Below are positions 52,086 through 61,390 of a DNA stretch of 64,000 nucleotides, one piece after another. Under the pieces are notes generated by a model. That model was not told the DNA's origin, searched no databases, and worked only from the letters and a program-made list of their open reading frames with translations. Position 1 is the first letter of the stretch. Each line of letters starts with the position of its first letter. Position numbers and translations under genes: made by a program. The DNA is from JAKFVC01 sp040386595 (GTDB taxonomy: Bacteria; Planctomycetota; Planctomycetia; Planctomycetales; Planctomycetaceae), in the NCBI GenBank assembly GCA_040386595.1, contig JAZKFE010000070.1, forward strand, positions 1 through 64,000, written 5' to 3'.

Positions 52086-53573
52086 GTGCCCGCATTGCTA
52101 CAACTCTCATCCGTTTCCAAAGCATTTTCCGGCGTACAGGCGCTGTCGGGAGTGTCGTTTGAGCTGCGGCCGGGTGAAGTGCATGCGCTCGTCGGAGAGA
52201 ATGGCGCGGGCAAATCGACGCTCATTAAGATCATTACCGGAGCTCACCAGCCCGATTCGGGTATGATCTCTGTTCAGGGCCAAGTAGCGCCCGAGCTCGA
52301 ACCATTGCTGGCTCGTCAGTTGGGAATTGCCTGCATTTATCAGCAGCCCGCATTGTTCCCCGATTTGACGGTGGCAGAAAATCTCGCCCTGAATCTTGAG
52401 CGGGGATCGCCGTGGCGGACGGTCAACTGGAAGCAACGTCGCCAGCAGGCCCAAGAACTGTTGCAACGAGTGGGGGCCCGGATTGATCCTGGGACGCGTG
52501 TCAGTCAGCTGACGATGCCCGAACAGCAACTTGTCGAGATCGCCGGTGCACTGGGAGCGCAGGCGAAAATCCTGATCATGGATGAGCCCACCGCGTCGCT
52601 GTCCGAACAGGATGTGATCAACCTGTTGCAGGTGATTCGTGAACTGCGAGAGCAGGGCGTCGGAATTATTTACATTTCGCATCGCCTGGATGAACTCTTT
52701 CAGATTGCCGATCGAGTCACCGTGCTCCGCGATGGGACTCATGTGGCGACGCACGCGATGTCCGAGGTCAACCAGTCGGAACTGATCCGGTTGATGGTGG
52801 GGCGAGAGATCTCTGCCGTCTTTCCGAAACAACACGTGCCGCTGGGGGATGTTGTTCTCGAGACGCGTAATCTCTGCTGTAATGAATCGGGTGTAAAGAA
52901 CGTTTCATTGCAGATTCGAGCGGGGGAAATCCTGGGACTGGTCGGTTTAGTGGGGGCGGGACGCACGGAGTTTGCTCGGACGCTGTTCGGCTTAACGCCA
53001 GCGGATGACGGGCAGATTCTGGTGCGGGGACGATTGGTGGCCATCGATACGCCGAGGGACGCGATCTCCGAGGGGATCGCCTATGTGCCTGAAGATCGCC
53101 GGCATCATGGCGTCGTGCTCGAACTCCCTGTCGTGCAGAACGTGACGCTGGCGAGTTTAAAACAGATGGTCCGCCGCTGGCTGCTCGATTCCGGCCGTGA
53201 GCGCGCCCTGGCCACGAGCTATGTCGCGAAACTGCGGATCAAGACGGCCTCGATCGATACGCCGGTGGGGCATTTATCCGGTGGCAATCAGCAGAAAGTG
53301 GCCTTGTCCCGCTGGCTGGCGACCAACCCTTCGATCCTCATTCTGGATGAGCCGACGCAGGGGATTGATGTCGGCGCGAAGGCCGAGATTCATCGGCTGA
53401 TGGGCGATTTGGCCCGGCAGGGTTTAGCGATCTTGATGATCTCGTCCGAGCTTCCCGAAGTGTTGGGCATGAGTGATCGCATCGCCGTCATGCGCGGTGG
53501 CCAGATCGTCGGTGAACTGCCGCGATCCAGTGCGACCCAAGAGAAAATTCTTACCTTGGCGTTAGGGAAGTAA
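52086..53573 (+). CDS. RbsA-like sugar ABC transporter ATPase
   Basis: A 495-residue ATPase with two fused ABC domains. The first has Walker A GENGAGKST (about 37-45), a degenerate signature LTMPEQQ and Walker B LIMDEPTAS. The second has a degenerate Walker A (GLVGAGRTEFAR) and a complete signature LSGGNQQKV with LILDEPTQG. This asymmetry is typical of RbsA/MglA/XylG. It starts at a GTG (52086) with GGAGAG upstream. No permease or binding-protein gene is adjacent; a repeat element and a DUF1501 gene follow. Confidence 0.93.
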   Translation: MPALLQLSSVSKAFSGVQALSGVSFELRPGEVHALVGENGAGKSTLIKIITGAHQPDSGMISVQGQVAPELEPLLARQLGIACIYQQPALFPDLTVAENLALNLERGSPWRTVNWKQRRQQAQELLQRVGARIDPGTRVSQLTMPEQQLVEIAGALGAQAKILIMDEPTASLSEQDVINLLQVIRELREQGVGIIYISHRLDELFQIADRVTVLRDGTHVATHAMSEVNQSELIRLMVGREISAVFPKQHVPLGDVVLETRNLCCNESGVKNVSLQIRAGEILGLVGLVGAGRTEFARTLFGLTPADDGQILVRGRLVAIDTPRDAISEGIAYVPEDRRHHGVVLELPVVQNVTLASLKQMVRRWLLDSGRERALATSYVAKLRIKTASIDTPVGHLSGGNQQKVALSRWLATNPSILILDEPTQGIDVGAKAEIHRLMGDLARQGLAILMISSELPEVLGMSDRIAVMRGGQIVGELPRSSATQEKILTLALGK

Positions 53574-53613
53574 CTTTTTAGACAAGCCCAGCGACTGACG
53601 CCCGGGGATTCTT

Positions 53614-53779
53614 CGTAGGCGAGCGTCCAGCGTCAGCTGGATGGTTGTTGGACGCTGTCCGCTACCATGTGTTCGGCCTTCCCAATTCGGTAGCATCAGG
53701 TCAATTTTCGCTGAATATCACCCCTAATCTCAGTCGACTCGCTAACAACCATCCAGCTGACGCTGGACGCTCGCCTACG
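53614..53779. repeat. Inverted-repeat miniature element
   Basis: A 166-bp element bounded by perfect 36-bp inverted repeats (53614-53649 and 53744-53779), starting CGTAGGCGAGCGTCCAGCGT. The core has no reading frame. It lies between the stop codons of the ABC ATPase and DUF1501 genes and could terminate both. It looks like a MITE-type element. Confidence 0.92.
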
Positions 53780-53852
53780 TAGAGACGAATGCGTAGTCGA
53801 ATGAGCCGCAGCCTCATTGTTCGTTTTGCTCACCCGGCTTCGAGAATCTGGA

Positions 53853-55106
53853 CTACCCTAATAAGCGAGCGATCGGCGTTCCAGAGGAATAGGCCATCGG
53901 CCGGCCGATGGGGGTCATCACTTCTTTGTTGTATTCAACGCCGAAGAGATTCAAAACGGTGGCGTAAAGGTCCGGAACTTGAATCGGATCACTGGGGGTG
54001 GTTTTCGCATTTTCGGGATCGGTCTGGCCGATCACCATGCCGCTTTTCAGGCCGCCGCCACCGATCACACAGGAGAATCCAGTGGGCCAGTGATCGCGCC
54101 CCTCTAACGGATTGATCTGTGGCGTGCGGCCGAATTCTCCGATGCACAAGACGACGGTGCTCTGCAGGAGATCTCGTTTGCGAAGGTCTATCATCAATGC
54201 GGAAAAGGCCGGGTCCAAGATCGCGGCATTTGAGCGATGCGATTCCATGTTTCGGGCGTGACTGTCCCAGCCGTTCAGCGTGATTTCCACCGACCGCACG
54301 CCTTCTTCGACCAGCCTCCGCGCGACCAGGCAGCCGCGTCCGAATTGCGAGTCGCCATAGGCTTTGCGGGTGGCCTCGGATTCGTCCTGAATTTTGAAGG
54401 CTCGCAACTGCTCGGAGCTCATCATCTGGATGGCCCGTTTGATGGCATCGGCATGCAAAGTTTTTTTCGCTTGAACTTGCCGTCCCGCCTGGAAGGCTTG
54501 ATCTAAGACATTCAGATTCTCCAGCCGCCGCGCCTGACTGTCGGGGGCTCGAAAGGACTGCATGTTATGCAGATCATAACCCGGGTTATAGATCTTAAAG
54601 GCATCGTGCTCGGCACCTAAAAACCCGCCCCAACCGGGCCATTGAGAATCGCCCAACGCCACGTAACGCGGAATCTGAACACCCCCCAGCGGCAGCTCTG
54701 TTTCTAAGATCGCACCGAGGGTCGGATGACGGAGCGTGGGGTCGGGACGATAGCCCGTTTTCACCATATAGGTGCCCCGTTCGTGATCTCCCTCTTTCGT
54801 GACGAGCGACCGCACGACGTTCAGGTCCTGGATCTGCTCGGCCATCAACGGATAGAGCTCGGCGATCTCCAAACCTTTGGTCTTGGTTTTGATGGCTTTC
54901 ACGGAGCCACCGATCTTGGTCCCGGGATGTGGATCCCAGGTTTCCAACTGGCTGGCACCACCCGCCATCCACAGGATGATCAGCGACTTCGCCCGCTCGG
55001 AGCCTCGTTTCTGCGCCGCGCGCAGATCCATCGGGGGCAGGGCAAACGACAGCCCCCAAGCCGTCGCCAGCTGCAGCACATCACGGCGATTGATTTCAGA
55101 CAACAT
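53853..55106 (-). CDS. DUF1501 family exported protein, second copy
   Basis: A 417-residue DUF1501 protein with a Tat-like signal (NRRDVLQLATAWGLSFALPP). The signatures LWMAGGASQLETWDPHP, CIGEFGRTP and GRDHWPTG are present. It follows the DUF1549/1553 gene on the same strand, which is the standard planctomycete arrangement; the two are thought to work together, but the function is unknown. The repeat element at 55212-55437 is inserted between them. Confidence 0.93.
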   Translation of the reverse strand: MLSEINRRDVLQLATAWGLSFALPPMDLRAAQKRGSERAKSLIILWMAGGASQLETWDPHPGTKIGGSVKAIKTKTKGLEIAELYPLMAEQIQDLNVVRSLVTKEGDHERGTYMVKTGYRPDPTLRHPTLGAILETELPLGGVQIPRYVALGDSQWPGWGGFLGAEHDAFKIYNPGYDLHNMQSFRAPDSQARRLENLNVLDQAFQAGRQVQAKKTLHADAIKRAIQMMSSEQLRAFKIQDESEATRKAYGDSQFGRGCLVARRLVEEGVRSVEITLNGWDSHARNMESHRSNAAILDPAFSALMIDLRKRDLLQSTVVLCIGEFGRTPQINPLEGRDHWPTGFSCVIGGGGLKSGMVIGQTDPENAKTTPSDPIQVPDLYATVLNLFGVEYNKEVMTPIGRPMAYSSGTPIARLLG

Positions 55107-55211
55107 GATGATTCGCCCAGATCGAGTGGTTTAACTTAAAGTCTTCGTCAATTCTCAGAGTCGGTTGAGAATCAGGGTTGCGATTGGCTCGTGAATTCGG
55201 GTTTGCAAAAA

Positions 55212-55437
55212 ACTTCCCTGAAAGGGAAGGACAACATAGCCCAGGGTCGCTCGGTATGCCGAGCCCACCCTGGGTTCAGAACCCCACAAGTCCTCAACCC
55301 TGTAAGGGTTGCACCTGCATCATTGCTCGCAATAAGTGGAACCCTTTCAGGGTTCTTTCTCTATTTTGGTCGTGTACCCAGGGTGCGCCGCGAGTACTCG
55401 GCGACCCTGGGCTATGTTGTGTATCCCCTTCGGGGAA
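55212..55437. repeat. Inverted-repeat element between DUF1549 and DUF1501 genes
   Basis: A nested palindrome. Perfect 20-bp arms ACAACATAGCCCAGGGTCGC (55231-55250) and its complement (55401-55420) enclose further pairs (CACCCTGGGT near 55266; ACCCAGGGTG near 55377; AACCCT and AGGGTT pairs in the middle) and are flanked by small hairpins (CCCTGAAAGGG and CCCCTTCGGGG). It resembles repeats often mis-annotated as small ORFs in planctomycete genomes. It lies in the spacer of what would otherwise be a two-gene operon. Confidence 0.85.
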
Positions 55438-55601
55438 CAGAGATTTTCGAAGGCTACCAACTGAAAGATCCGACGACGATTCCTTGCTTGTTCCACGAAA
55501 ACTTTATGTGAAAACGCTCTGCCCAGTCATCTCAAATGACTGCATTAAGTTAATCCGCTATCCCCTGCGTAATTAACTATGATCATATTGAAAAATACAC
55601 A

Positions 55602-57212
55602 TCAATGGTTCCAGGAAAACTCCAACGAATTACACAGACTCCAGCACATGTCTTCCACGACTTTTGCTCGTTGGTTTTTGGGGCTGTTTTGAAGTTGTTG
55701 AGTGAAGTGTTTCAATTCGGGTGGCGTCGGTCGGCGAGTCAGTGCGACCAAGTAGGCCGCTTCAATACAGGTCGCATCATCGGGCGACATGTTTGAAATC
55801 CGACCTGGCGAATTAATGCCGTTGGCTTCGGTCAATTCACCAATCAGTTTGCTGTTCATGCGAAGCAAGGCTTGGGGGATCGTTCCAGGTTGCTCGGTGA
55901 GTTCATTCTCACCCAGGTCGCCGTATTCTTTGACGAAATCGTTCTCGCGGAAGAAGCGGATCGCGCGAAACAGCAGGTGTGAATTCTGATCGATCGTACC
56001 GAGTGACGATGCTTGGAGGATTGAGCCAATCACTTGTTCGGGCCGTAGTCGAATCAGCGGAAAGACAGCCCATTGCGCTTTGAGTTCTTCAATCCGAGTT
56101 TCGTCTTGTGCCTGATGAATCGAATCGAGGCGATACGGCTTGGACGCGGCGATGACTTGGATCAGCCGTCGCAAATCGTAATTGTGCTGGCGGAAGTCGG
56201 CTCCCAGGATGTCGAGCAGATCGGTCTGGCCTTCCGGGGGATCGGGCAGGCCGTCGACCGGATCGATGTATCCTTTGCCAAACATCAGGCCCCAGATGCG
56301 GTTGGCGGTGGCTCGTTCAAACCGGCGATTGTCGGGATGAGTGATCCAGGCGGCGAGTTGCTCGCGGCGTGAACCCGTTTTCGGCAGCCATTCGGCATGG
56401 AAGGGGACCGACGGGGCGATCGTTTCTTCAACTTTGGTCTTACGGTTTTCGACTTTGTAGTCGACATTGGCAAAATCTTGCATGCCCACCAGTGATGTTC
56501 GCACCTGTCCGAAGTAGGCGGCTAAGCCTTGAAAATCGGCTTGTTTCCAACGATCAAACGGATGGTCATGGCATTGGGCACAATCGATCCGCTGGCCGAG
56601 GAACGCGCGGACGCTACGTCCTGCTAGTTTGTTCTCGTCGATGTCATCATTTGCGAAGGCACTGGAGATGAAGTTCGTGGCTGGCACACTGGTCCATAAA
56701 CCGGTGTCGGCAATCATGTGCCGGACGAGTTGATCATAGGGTGTCTTTCGCTGCAAATTTTCACGAAGCCAATTCTTGAACCGATCGCGGCGAAAGATCA
56801 GGAATTGACCATCATCAGTACCCACTAAGCTGCGGGCCAGCCGTTCCGAAAAGTAGTAGCCGAAGCGCGAATCTTTCAAGATTCGCTGCGTCCAACGCTC
56901 CAGCCGTTGCGGTTGTTGGTCGGCTTCGAATTGCCGTAATTCCTCCAGCGAGGGGATCGTTCCCAACAGAGCCAAGGACATCCTTCGGTAGACTTGCAGC
57001 TCGGGAGCAGGTTCTGCCGGCTGAAGCTTTTGTGTCGCCCAAGTCGTTTCAAAAAACTTGTCAACCTGTGCGACCGTCGTCGAGAGCGCTGGAACATCTT
57101 CCAGGACGGGGGCTTTGTTCGATTGGCGCGGGGCTGTTCTCGTCGCGCCGATGACCAGCAGGACGACGCCTAAGGCGACAGCAATCGGCAACCAGCGAAC
57201 GCGTTTTGGCAT
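55602..57212 (-). CDS. DUF1549/DUF1553 domain protein
   Basis: A 536-residue protein with an N-terminal membrane anchor (WLPIAVALGVVLLVIGA). The DUF1549 part (about residues 60-240) includes LGQRIDCAQCHDHPFDRWKQ, in which CAQCH could bind haem or be a remnant. The DUF1553 part (about 280-520) includes NRIWGLMFGKGYIDPVDGL and ASKPYRLDS. These proteins are usually paired with DUF1501, here the next gene downstream. Start: ATG at 57212 (MPKRVRW); the frame is open further up to 57278. Confidence 0.9.
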   Translation of the reverse strand: MPKRVRWLPIAVALGVVLLVIGATRTAPRQSNKAPVLEDVPALSTTVAQVDKFFETTWATQKLQPAEPAPELQVYRRMSLALLGTIPSLEELRQFEADQQPQRLERWTQRILKDSRFGYYFSERLARSLVGTDDGQFLIFRRDRFKNWLRENLQRKTPYDQLVRHMIADTGLWTSVPATNFISSAFANDDIDENKLAGRSVRAFLGQRIDCAQCHDHPFDRWKQADFQGLAAYFGQVRTSLVGMQDFANVDYKVENRKTKVEETIAPSVPFHAEWLPKTGSRREQLAAWITHPDNRRFERATANRIWGLMFGKGYIDPVDGLPDPPEGQTDLLDILGADFRQHNYDLRRLIQVIAASKPYRLDSIHQAQDETRIEELKAQWAVFPLIRLRPEQVIGSILQASSLGTIDQNSHLLFRAIRFFRENDFVKEYGDLGENELTEQPGTIPQALLRMNSKLIGELTEANGINSPGRISNMSPDDATCIEAAYLVALTRRPTPPELKHFTQQLQNSPKNQRAKVVEDMCWSLCNSLEFSWNH

Positions 57213-57444
57213 AAATGTCGGTCCGAATGCGACGGTGCATTCTGTGGAAGTGGGCTCATCCCTGACAATAACCTGCAATCACTCCCCAGCTAGTACCGAC
57301 TTGGACCGCACGCCGTTTCAAATCTTCGTGAGCCGCGATCTCGAATCAGGTGATGTAATTTCCGAAACGTGGTCTCGCTGACTGCGGTATCATAACGTAC
57401 TGATCGATCGACATTGTTTCGATTTGCCGTCTGTGAGCCGTTTT

Positions 57445-58761
57445 ATGGCCGACTTTGATGATCGCAGCTATCCCGTTTCGCTTGCGGCGGAACGTGACTC
57501 AGAGCTGCTACCTCCCGCTTTCCAAGACGTTACGGAAACTGACGTCACGCTCGATACGGGTGATACGAGCGCTGACGTGAACTTGGTGGCGCCCTCTTCG
57601 CTGCCCGAGTCGCTGGCGGTGCCATCACTGGTTGACCAGTTGGTGGCGAAGGCGCAATGTCCGCATCCGGTGTGGCATCCCTTGCGATTTACGGGTTGGG
57701 CGGTGTCGATGATTTTTGGGATCGTTACGATGGTGCTGGCCCTGGCCATCCTCGCGGCGATTCCCATCGTGAATTTTATCGCCTTGGGGTATTTAATCGA
57801 TGTCGAGGGGCGGGTGGCGCGGTCCGGGAAGTTTCGCGATGCCTTCCCGTTATTGCCGTTGGCCCCGCGCATTGGCTCGTTGGTTATAGGCATCTGGATC
57901 TTTTTGTTGCCGTTAAGGTTGCTGGCCTGGACGGCGGCGGATGCGCGACTGATCAGCCCCGGTTCGGCGGCTGACCGAGGTTGGCATCTGGCGTTGCATG
58001 TGTCGATGGTGCTGGTGACGATCCACATTTGCCTGGCGTTGGCTCGCGGGGGGCGGCTGTCGAGTTTCTTCCGTCCACTGAAGAATGTGCTCTGGTTTTG
58101 GAAGCGATGTCGCGATGCCAGCTATTGGGACCGGGCCGAGCATGCCGTGTGGGAGTTCTTCGCTCGCATTCGCCGGACTCATTTTTTCTGGCTGGGGGTG
58201 AAAGGCTGGGTGGGTGCGTTCTTGTGGCTGGTCGTGCCGACTGCGATTTTTGCTGCCGCGAATAAGCCGAACGGTGGAGCCGCACTGGTCTCGATTGTGG
58301 GAGGCGTGCTGCTGTCTGTCGTGTTTGCCTGGGTTCCCTTGCTCCAGGCCCGCTACGCGGCAGAAGGCCGGCTGTCAGCGTTTAAGGAACTGCGGGCGAT
58401 CCGCGAACTCTACCGTCGCGCTCCCCTATGCTGTGGGTTGGCGGTCATCCTGACGTATGCGTTGTCGTTGCCGCTGTTCTTTGCCACGATTGCTCTGCCC
58501 CCGCAGGATGCTCTGTGGATGGTGACGCCGATCTTTATCGTCAGCATCTTTCCGACCCGCGTCTTCACCGGCTGGGCCTATTATCAGGCAACGCAGCGAG
58601 AACACCGGGCCTGGTTCAGCCTGCGGTTGCTGACCGGTTTAGTACTGATACCGACCTTGATGTCTTACACCTTCCTCTTGTTCTTCACGCAGTTCATTGG
58701 AGCCAGCGGGAAGTGGGTGTTGTTTCAGCATCATGCGTTGCTGTTGCCACGGCCGTTCTAA
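57445..58761 (+). CDS. Polytopic membrane protein, hypothetical
   Basis: A 438-residue protein. After a polar N-terminal region of about 80 residues there are seven or eight predicted membrane helices, beginning with VSMIFGIVTMVLALAILAA. A cytoplasmic loop with many Arg and Trp residues lies near residues 215-250. The pattern (glycerophosphoryl-type or DUF4013-like) is known from planctomycetes but I cannot name the family. Start: ATG at 57445; a TTG at 57424 is in frame. It is divergent from the DUF1549/1553 gene. Confidence 0.72.
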   Translation: MADFDDRSYPVSLAAERDSELLPPAFQDVTETDVTLDTGDTSADVNLVAPSSLPESLAVPSLVDQLVAKAQCPHPVWHPLRFTGWAVSMIFGIVTMVLALAILAAIPIVNFIALGYLIDVEGRVARSGKFRDAFPLLPLAPRIGSLVIGIWIFLLPLRLLAWTAADARLISPGSAADRGWHLALHVSMVLVTIHICLALARGGRLSSFFRPLKNVLWFWKRCRDASYWDRAEHAVWEFFARIRRTHFFWLGVKGWVGAFLWLVVPTAIFAAANKPNGGAALVSIVGGVLLSVVFAWVPLLQARYAAEGRLSAFKELRAIRELYRRAPLCCGLAVILTYALSLPLFFATIALPPQDALWMVTPIFIVSIFPTRVFTGWAYYQATQREHRAWFSLRLLTGLVLIPTLMSYTFLLFFTQFIGASGKWVLFQHHALLLPRPF

Positions 58762-58774
58762 ATGGGCGCAGCCC

Positions 58775-58842
58775 CGTAGCCAGACTCTCCGAGTCGGGTG
58801 TTTTTTCTCGGAGGGAGACCCGACTCGGAGAGTCTGGCTACG
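58775..58842. repeat. Palindromic repeat, CGTAGCC family, copy 2, overlapping a stop codon
   Basis: A perfect inverted repeat with 25-bp arms (58775-58799 and 58818-58842, starting CGTAGCCAGACTCTCCGAGT) and an 18-base loop with six T residues. It lies between convergent genes, 13 bp after the stop at 58761. The right arm contains the TAG stop codon (58838-58840) of the minus-strand gene. It is probably a bidirectional terminator. Confidence 0.92.
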
Positions 58843-59521
58843 CGCCGACGCGTGTTTGCAGCTCGGCTGTCGTGTGACTCAATAGCAACTTCAAGTTGGT
58901 GTCGAAATAGTCCTGGTTGTGACCTTGCCAGGCTTTGATTTCCCGGCCTTTGGCGGTGATGAGCCAGATCTCTAGCGGACCGCCAAATGAGGGGAGCAGG
59001 AAGTTGAAGATCCACCCGCTGATGAATTGTAAGGGGCCGAACAGCAGCAAGGTCCAAATGCCGGGTTGATTTGACTGGTAAGTGGTCTGAATCGTCCCGA
59101 CTGTGGCCAATTTGCATTTCTGCAACGGAAAGGGAACGAATCCAAAGTAAAACCGCGTCTCGAATCGGGTCTCAATGATTTTGGAGATGCGGAAGGTTCC
59201 CGTGAAAATCAGCGGCATGATGCTCGACAAGATGCGGGCCCACCATTCCATTCCTGGGATAAACAACAGCGGTGCCAGTAGGCAGCCCAAGATTGTCAGG
59301 CGGATGGAGAGATAAGCAGGTGGTGCGAGGTCGATGTTCAGCGGAGGCTTCGGGGGCATGAGCGACATCCAAGGGGCTGCGGGCAAAGCCGGACGAACAT
59401 AATGACGGACACCTTCTGGCAACAAATGTACCGATCTGGAGCGGAAATGGGTTAGGTCAGGATCGCGAAAATTCCCGGTCTCGTGCCCTTGGTCGATATT
59501 CTGCGATCCGCTAACGTGCAT
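58838..59521 (-). CDS. Membrane protein, hypothetical
   Basis: A 227-residue protein with two or three hydrophobic segments (LSIRLTILGCLLAPLLFIPG near 72-91, ARILSSIMPLIFTG near 95-108, and LLLFGPLQFISGWIFNFLLP near 157-176) and a polar C-terminal tail. No family is recognised. The start is uncertain: ATG at 59521, or ATG at 59368 (MSLMPPKPP), which would give a 176-residue protein. The stop codon is supplied by the palindromic repeat. Confidence 0.6.
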   Translation of the reverse strand: MHVSGSQNIDQGHETGNFRDPDLTHFRSRSVHLLPEGVRHYVRPALPAAPWMSLMPPKPPLNIDLAPPAYLSIRLTILGCLLAPLLFIPGMEWWARILSSIMPLIFTGTFRISKIIETRFETRFYFGFVPFPLQKCKLATVGTIQTTYQSNQPGIWTLLLFGPLQFISGWIFNFLLPSFGGPLEIWLITAKGREIKAWQGHNQDYFDTNLKLLLSHTTAELQTRVGA

Positions 59522-59592
59522 CTAACCGAACCCAATCATGATTGGAGTCCGCCGTCGGTTTGTCTGTTTCCCCGTAGAAAAATACTCGTTCG

Positions 59593-60588
59593 ATGCCGCC
59601 TAAGTCTGCTTCTCGCCGCCTGTGGTCTGTCGCCAAATGGTTGCTGCTGATGGTTGTATTGACTGCGGTCGTGGTTCAGGGCTGGAAATTGGGCCGGCAA
59701 ATCGACTGGTCGCAAGTCACCATTCGGCCGGGTTGGCTACTGCTTTCCACGTTGTTGTATGTGGTGGGCTGGTTGCCGGCGGTGTGGTTTTGGCGTGAGC
59801 TGCTCCGCGAAGTGGCCGAGCCCGTGTCCTGGTTTGAAGTGACGAAAGCCTACTTCTGCGGCCACCTGGGCAAATACGTTCCCGGGAAAGCGGGAGTCAT
59901 TTTCATTCGAGCTGGGATGTTGCAGGCCCACGGCGTACCCCTGGTTCCTGGGGCGTTGTCGGCCGGGTACGAGACATTGGCTTCGATGGCGGCCGGTGCG
60001 GCAGTCGGCGCGGCCTTGTTACCGTTTGCAGTGCCGCCGCAGACGCTGCAAAAAATCCTGGCCTGGATTCCAGGGGGGGCCGCGTTACCCGAACTGATTC
60101 CCGTGGTCGTGCTGATTGGTTCGTTGTGTGGTTTGCGAATCATGTCACAGATGTTTCATCGCATCTTGAAGAAGATGGTTCCGATTGATTCCGGGCGTGG
60201 AACGATTCAGCACTGCTGGGCACGTCAGCCGACCTGGCTGGCGTTCGTCTTGCTGGTGATTGGTTGGTGGATTCACGGGTTGAGCATGGGCTGCACCGTT
60301 CAAGCGTTGTCCCCCGATCCAATCAGTTGGGGCGATTGGCCTCGTTGGACGGCGGCGACGTCGCTCTCGATTGTCCTGGGATTTGCCGCGTTGTTCTCAC
60401 CGGGGGGGCTCGGTGTGCGCGAATGGATTCTGATGGAAATCCTCGAACCGGAACTCGGTCCGTTGGCGCTGGTGGCGACGGTGCTGTCGCGGTTTATCTG
60501 GCTGGTGGGCGAATGCGGCGCGGCCGGGATTTTGTATTATTGGCCGTCACGCCGAAAGGAAAACTCGGCGCCCCCACCACCGGTTTGA
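59593..60588 (+). CDS. UPF0104/LPG synthase-like membrane protein
   Basis: A 331-residue integral membrane protein with about eight helices. GHLGKYVPGKAG near residues 92-103 and SPGGLGVREW near 275-284 are hallmarks of the UPF0104/lysylphosphatidylglycerol synthase transmembrane family (AglD-related). The catalytic C-terminal domain of MprF is absent, so it is a flippase-like or lipid-transfer member. The HD-domain gene follows on the same strand after 58 bp. Confidence 0.85.
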   Translation: MPPKSASRRLWSVAKWLLLMVVLTAVVVQGWKLGRQIDWSQVTIRPGWLLLSTLLYVVGWLPAVWFWRELLREVAEPVSWFEVTKAYFCGHLGKYVPGKAGVIFIRAGMLQAHGVPLVPGALSAGYETLASMAAGAAVGAALLPFAVPPQTLQKILAWIPGGAALPELIPVVVLIGSLCGLRIMSQMFHRILKKMVPIDSGRGTIQHCWARQPTWLAFVLLVIGWWIHGLSMGCTVQALSPDPISWGDWPRWTAATSLSIVLGFAALFSPGGLGVREWILMEILEPELGPLALVATVLSRFIWLVGECGAAGILYYWPSRRKENSAPPPPV

Positions 60589-60646
60589 CGGATGACTCAT
60601 TGAGGGCATCGCAACCAGAGCACTCGACAGGGAAGGATGTGAAAAA

Positions 60647-61225
60647 ATGTCTCGAGCTGATGATCTCGCCTTGGTTCGCGAGTACACCAAAAATGAGGGT
60701 TTGGTCAAACATATGCTGGCTGTCGAGGCCGCGGTGCGGGCTTACGCGCGGCATTACGGCGAGGATGAAGAGAAGTGGGGCTCGGTGGGGTTGCTGCATG
60801 ACTTCGACTACGAGCGTTGGCCCAATCCTCCTGATCATCCCCTGCAAGGCTCAAAGATTCTGGCCGAGCGAGGCTATCCGGAAGATGTGATCTATGCCAT
60901 CAAATCCCACGCCGACTATTTGACCGATTGCCCTCGCGTGTCGTTGTTGGACAAAGTGCTTTACGCCTGTGATGAATTGTCGGGATTCATTACCGCTTGT
61001 GCCTTAGTGCGGCCTGGTCGGTTGGAAGGTTTGACGGCGAAGAGTGTCCGGAAGAAGTTGAAACAGCTGTCGTTCGCGGCGAATGTCCATCGCGACGACG
61101 TGACCAACGGCGCCGCCGACCTGGGTGTCGACCTGGATCAGCATATTGACTTCGTCATCGCCGCGCTGCAAAAATCGGCGGAAGAGCTTGACCTGCAACC
61201 GGTTGAGGGTGAATCGGAGGCTTAG
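60647..61225 (+). CDS. HD-domain phosphohydrolase
   Basis: A 192-residue HD-superfamily protein: LVKHMLAVEAAVRAYARHYG supplies the first His, GLLHDFDYERWP the HD pair, and IKSHADYL plus LLDKVLYACDEL the later metal ligands. It resembles uncharacterised HDIG hydrolases found in many bacteria. The start ATG has a GGAAGGA site about 10 bases upstream. The substrate (nucleotide or other phosphate ester) is unknown. Confidence 0.87.
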   Translation: MSRADDLALVREYTKNEGLVKHMLAVEAAVRAYARHYGEDEEKWGSVGLLHDFDYERWPNPPDHPLQGSKILAERGYPEDVIYAIKSHADYLTDCPRVSLLDKVLYACDELSGFITACALVRPGRLEGLTAKSVRKKLKQLSFAANVHRDDVTNGAADLGVDLDQHIDFVIAALQKSAEELDLQPVEGESEA

Positions 61226-61390
61226 AAAACCAGAAATCGGCGCAGATCCGGCCGATTCTCAGACAACACCGGCGGTCGACTTGTTCTAATAATTGGAGCA
61301 GGGAGTGCGTCGAGACCTCGGCGGGCAGCCGCATTTTCTGCTTGCGACCTGTGCGAACCGAGAAATCGGGCTGGCCTGAAGGGGACCTCT

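Noticed and set aside
55191..55511. An open frame of 106 residues covering the repeat element
   Set aside because: The translated text follows the palindrome; similar frames are known to result from repeats in planctomycete genomes, and there is no ribosome binding site.
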